Made by a program: the position numbers and the translations under genes. Positions 4,187 through 5,514 of a stretch of DNA of 5,514 nt are shown here, one piece after another. Position 1 is the first letter of the stretch. Each line of letters starts with the position of its first letter. The notes under the pieces are model-generated. The model did not search any database. It saw only the letters and a list, made by a program, of their open reading frames with translations, and had not been told where the DNA came from. Source of the DNA: a bacterium (GTDB lineage Bacteria; B130-G9); NCBI GenBank assembly GCA_021160245.1, contig JAGHCW010000072.1, forward strand, positions 1-5,514, written 5' to 3'.

Positions 4187-5092
4187 ATGCCCAAGCCCAG
4201 TTATTTGGCGCTTGCCAAAAACGGTGAGCTCTCGCGGCGCGCCGATGCTCTCTTTGACCATCTGAAGGACTGCGACCTCTGCCCGAGGCTGTGTCGCGTT
4301 GACCGCACCGCTGGTGAGAGGGGCTTCTGCGGCGTGGGCGATAAGGTCATGGTAAGCAGTTTCGGTCCCCATCCGGGTGAGGAGCCGGAACTCGTTGGTC
4401 GCCACGGCTCGGGCACGATATTCTTCACCTCGTGCAACCTGCTGTGCGTCTTCTGCCAGAACTACGACATAAGCCATCTCCGGCGAGGAAAAGAGCAGAG
4501 CTGCGAGGCGCTCGCCGTCAGTATGATGCGGTTGCAGGGATTGGGCTGTCATAACATCAACCTCGTTACCCCGACGCATTTTGCGCCTCAGATAGTCCGG
4601 GCAATTGACATCGCTGCAAAGGCGGGGCTTGACCTCCCGATTGTCTATAACTGCGGTGGCTACGAGCGGGTCGAGATACTGAGAATGCTCGATGGGATAA
4701 TCGACATCTACATGCCGGATATAAAATTCTCAGACCATGCTGCCGCGGAGAAATACATGCACGCAGAGGACTATCCGGATGTGGTCAAGATGGCTCTTTC
4801 GGAGATGCACCGGCAGGTGGGGGACCTCAAGGTTGACGATCGAGGCATCGCGACGAGAGGACTGTTGATAAGACACCTCGTCATGCCGGGGGGGCTTGCG
4901 GGCTCAAGCGAGTTCGCCCGGTTCATCGCCGATGAGATATCAAAGAACACTTATGTCAACGTCATGGCGCAATATCGGCCAGAGTACCGAGCCCGCGACT
5001 ATCCGGAGCTCATGCGCCTCGATATACCGGAGCAATATCTTGCCGCCAAGCAGGCTTTTGAGGCATTTGGCGTTCGCTGGCAGCCTCGTTAG
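4187..5092 (+). CDS. Radical SAM protein, PflX-like (putative pyruvate formate-lyase activating enzyme family)
   Basis: This is a 301-residue radical SAM enzyme. The cluster motif C-X3-C-X2-C is C83, C87 and C90 (SCNLLCVFCQNYDIS), which would bind the [4Fe-4S] cluster that cleaves S-adenosylmethionine. A second Cys set at the N-terminus (C29, C32, C36, C48 in CDLCPRLC and GFCGVG) is typical of the PflX/COG1313 group and may hold another cluster or zinc. Further landmarks are NLVTPTHF and YNCGGYE, then IYMPDIKFSD and LIRHLVMPGG, all usual for this group. The length is normal and nothing is missing. The true substrate of PflX-like proteins is not established, so 'pyruvate formate-lyase activating' describes only the relationship; no glycyl radical enzyme is encoded here. 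The start is ATG 4187, four bases after the methyltransferase stop, with GAAGAG (4173-4178) as a modest ribosome site. The tight spacing implies one operon with the methyltransferase. Confidence 0.88.
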   Translation: MPKPSYLALAKNGELSRRADALFDHLKDCDLCPRLCRVDRTAGERGFCGVGDKVMVSSFGPHPGEEPELVGRHGSGTIFFTSCNLLCVFCQNYDISHLRRGKEQSCEALAVSMMRLQGLGCHNINLVTPTHFAPQIVRAIDIAAKAGLDLPIVYNCGGYERVEILRMLDGIIDIYMPDIKFSDHAAAEKYMHAEDYPDVVKMALSEMHRQVGDLKVDDRGIATRGLLIRHLVMPGGLAGSSEFARFIADEISKNTYVNVMAQYRPEYRARDYPELMRLDIPEQYLAAKQAFEAFGVRWQPR

Positions 5093-5250
5093 AGACGCTG
5101 GGGAGGGATTGATGCGAGGCGGCGGGTGAGCTAATAGACTTGGTTACCCTACGTCGATCGTTCGGGCCATTTGTAAATGAGGCAGATGTATGGGAGAGTC
5201 CCTATGGCTATTGATTTATGGCGACGGTGTGTAAGCTAACGGAGCTATTC
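5093..5250. other. Intergenic gap with no clear feature
   Basis: This stretch separates the radical SAM gene from the partial gene at the right edge. I see no intrinsic terminator, tRNA or convincing small gene. A short GGGA-GAG-TCCC repeat (5192-5202) and a TTGATT (5211-5216) without a good -10 are the only visible signals, and both are weak. Confidence 0.5.
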
Positions 5251-5514
5251 ATGAAAGACAACTGTAAAATTCCAGAAGAAAATGCAGACTACCCCGAATG
5301 TTCTGAATTCGTGGTGCGAAAGGTATCTGCAATAATGGAGACCGCGATAGAGACCGGTCAGAATCTCATATTCATCCATACTAACCTCAAGCGCGGCTTG
5401 CCATTGGAGAATATCAACAAGGTCGCAGGCCCGTTTATCGAAGCGTGGGCACTAGAGCAGTTTGAGGGAATAGCCGCCGATGACGGCAATGAATATGAAT
5501 TGATAAATGTGGAG
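5251..5514 (+). CDS. Unrecognised protein, N-terminal 88 residues (cut by right window edge)
   Basis: The frame runs open from ATG 5251 to the window edge. CGGAG (5240-5244) lies six bases upstream, which favours this start over an in-frame ATG at 5218 that has no ribosome site; a stop at 5212-5214 limits any longer form. There is no signal peptide or membrane helix, so it is probably cytoplasmic. Visible segments are an amphipathic helix (SEFVVRKVSAIMETAIETG), a hydrophobic strand (NLIFIHTNL), a turn with GLPLENINKVAGPF, then IEAWALEQF and an acidic stretch before YELINVE. The NKVAGPFIEAWA part is faintly reminiscent of N-terminal helices in some type II restriction endonuclease-like proteins, but no catalytic motif is in view and I make no functional claim. 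It is 158 bases downstream of the radical SAM gene and may be a separate unit. Confidence 0.7.
   Translation, partial: MKDNCKIPEENADYPECSEFVVRKVSAIMETAIETGQNLIFIHTNLKRGLPLENINKVAGPFIEAWALEQFEGIAADDGNEYELINVE

Noticed and set aside
4067-4579. Open frame of 170 codons on the - strand across the methyltransferase/radical SAM junction
   Set aside because: It overlaps two strongly supported enzyme genes and has no recognisable motif.

Overview
The window reads as bacterial chromosome from an organism that I infer is anaerobic or microaerophilic. It carries a pterin-binding methyltetrahydrofolate methyltransferase of the kind used with corrinoid proteins, next to a PflX-like radical SAM enzyme. 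It also has a two-gene pair that resembles accessory genes of flagellar clusters. A Desulfobacterota-like bacterium or an uncultured candidate phylum would fit, but nothing here fixes the taxonomy. The standard code applies: TGA is the natural stop of the ArsR gene.

Layout. (1) Left edge to 677, + strand: the C-terminal part of an IS4-type DDE transposase with a complete Y-R-E-K signature, cut by the window edge. (2) 709-1867, + strand: a compact regulator-effector unit. A Cys-rich ArsR/SmtB repressor sits on its own promoter and palindromic operator and is followed one base later by a membrane-anchored protein. That protein has a row of eight cysteines and a thioredoxin-like domain that lacks the CXXC pair. 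(3) About 1868-1932: a bulged stem-loop between convergent genes. (4) 1933-3164, - strand: a small acidic protein followed by a membrane-anchored coiled-coil protein of the SwrB/DUF6115/DUF2802 style. The second gene has an in-frame TGA inside its conserved C-terminal helix-turn-helix motif; the frame stays open for 22 more codons. (5) 3165-3306: a divergent intergenic region with two perfect inverted repeats. (6) 3307-5092, + strand: the methyltransferase and the radical SAM gene, four bases apart and clearly one operon. (7) 5251 to the right edge, + strand: the start of an unrecognised gene, cut by the window.

How the parts work together. The ArsR protein probably represses its own transcription and that of the Cys-rich membrane protein until a thiophilic ion (arsenite, antimonite or a soft metal) binds its cysteines. 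The membrane protein would then act outside the cytoplasm as a metal or metalloid sink or delivery protein. The two - strand genes look like a motility-related pair away from any other flagellar gene. The methyltransferase and radical SAM enzyme suggest one-carbon or corrinoid metabolism, but no corrinoid protein is encoded in view.

The observations I rate highest are the thioredoxin fold without its active site behind a cysteine array (region 2) and the internal stop codon (region 4).
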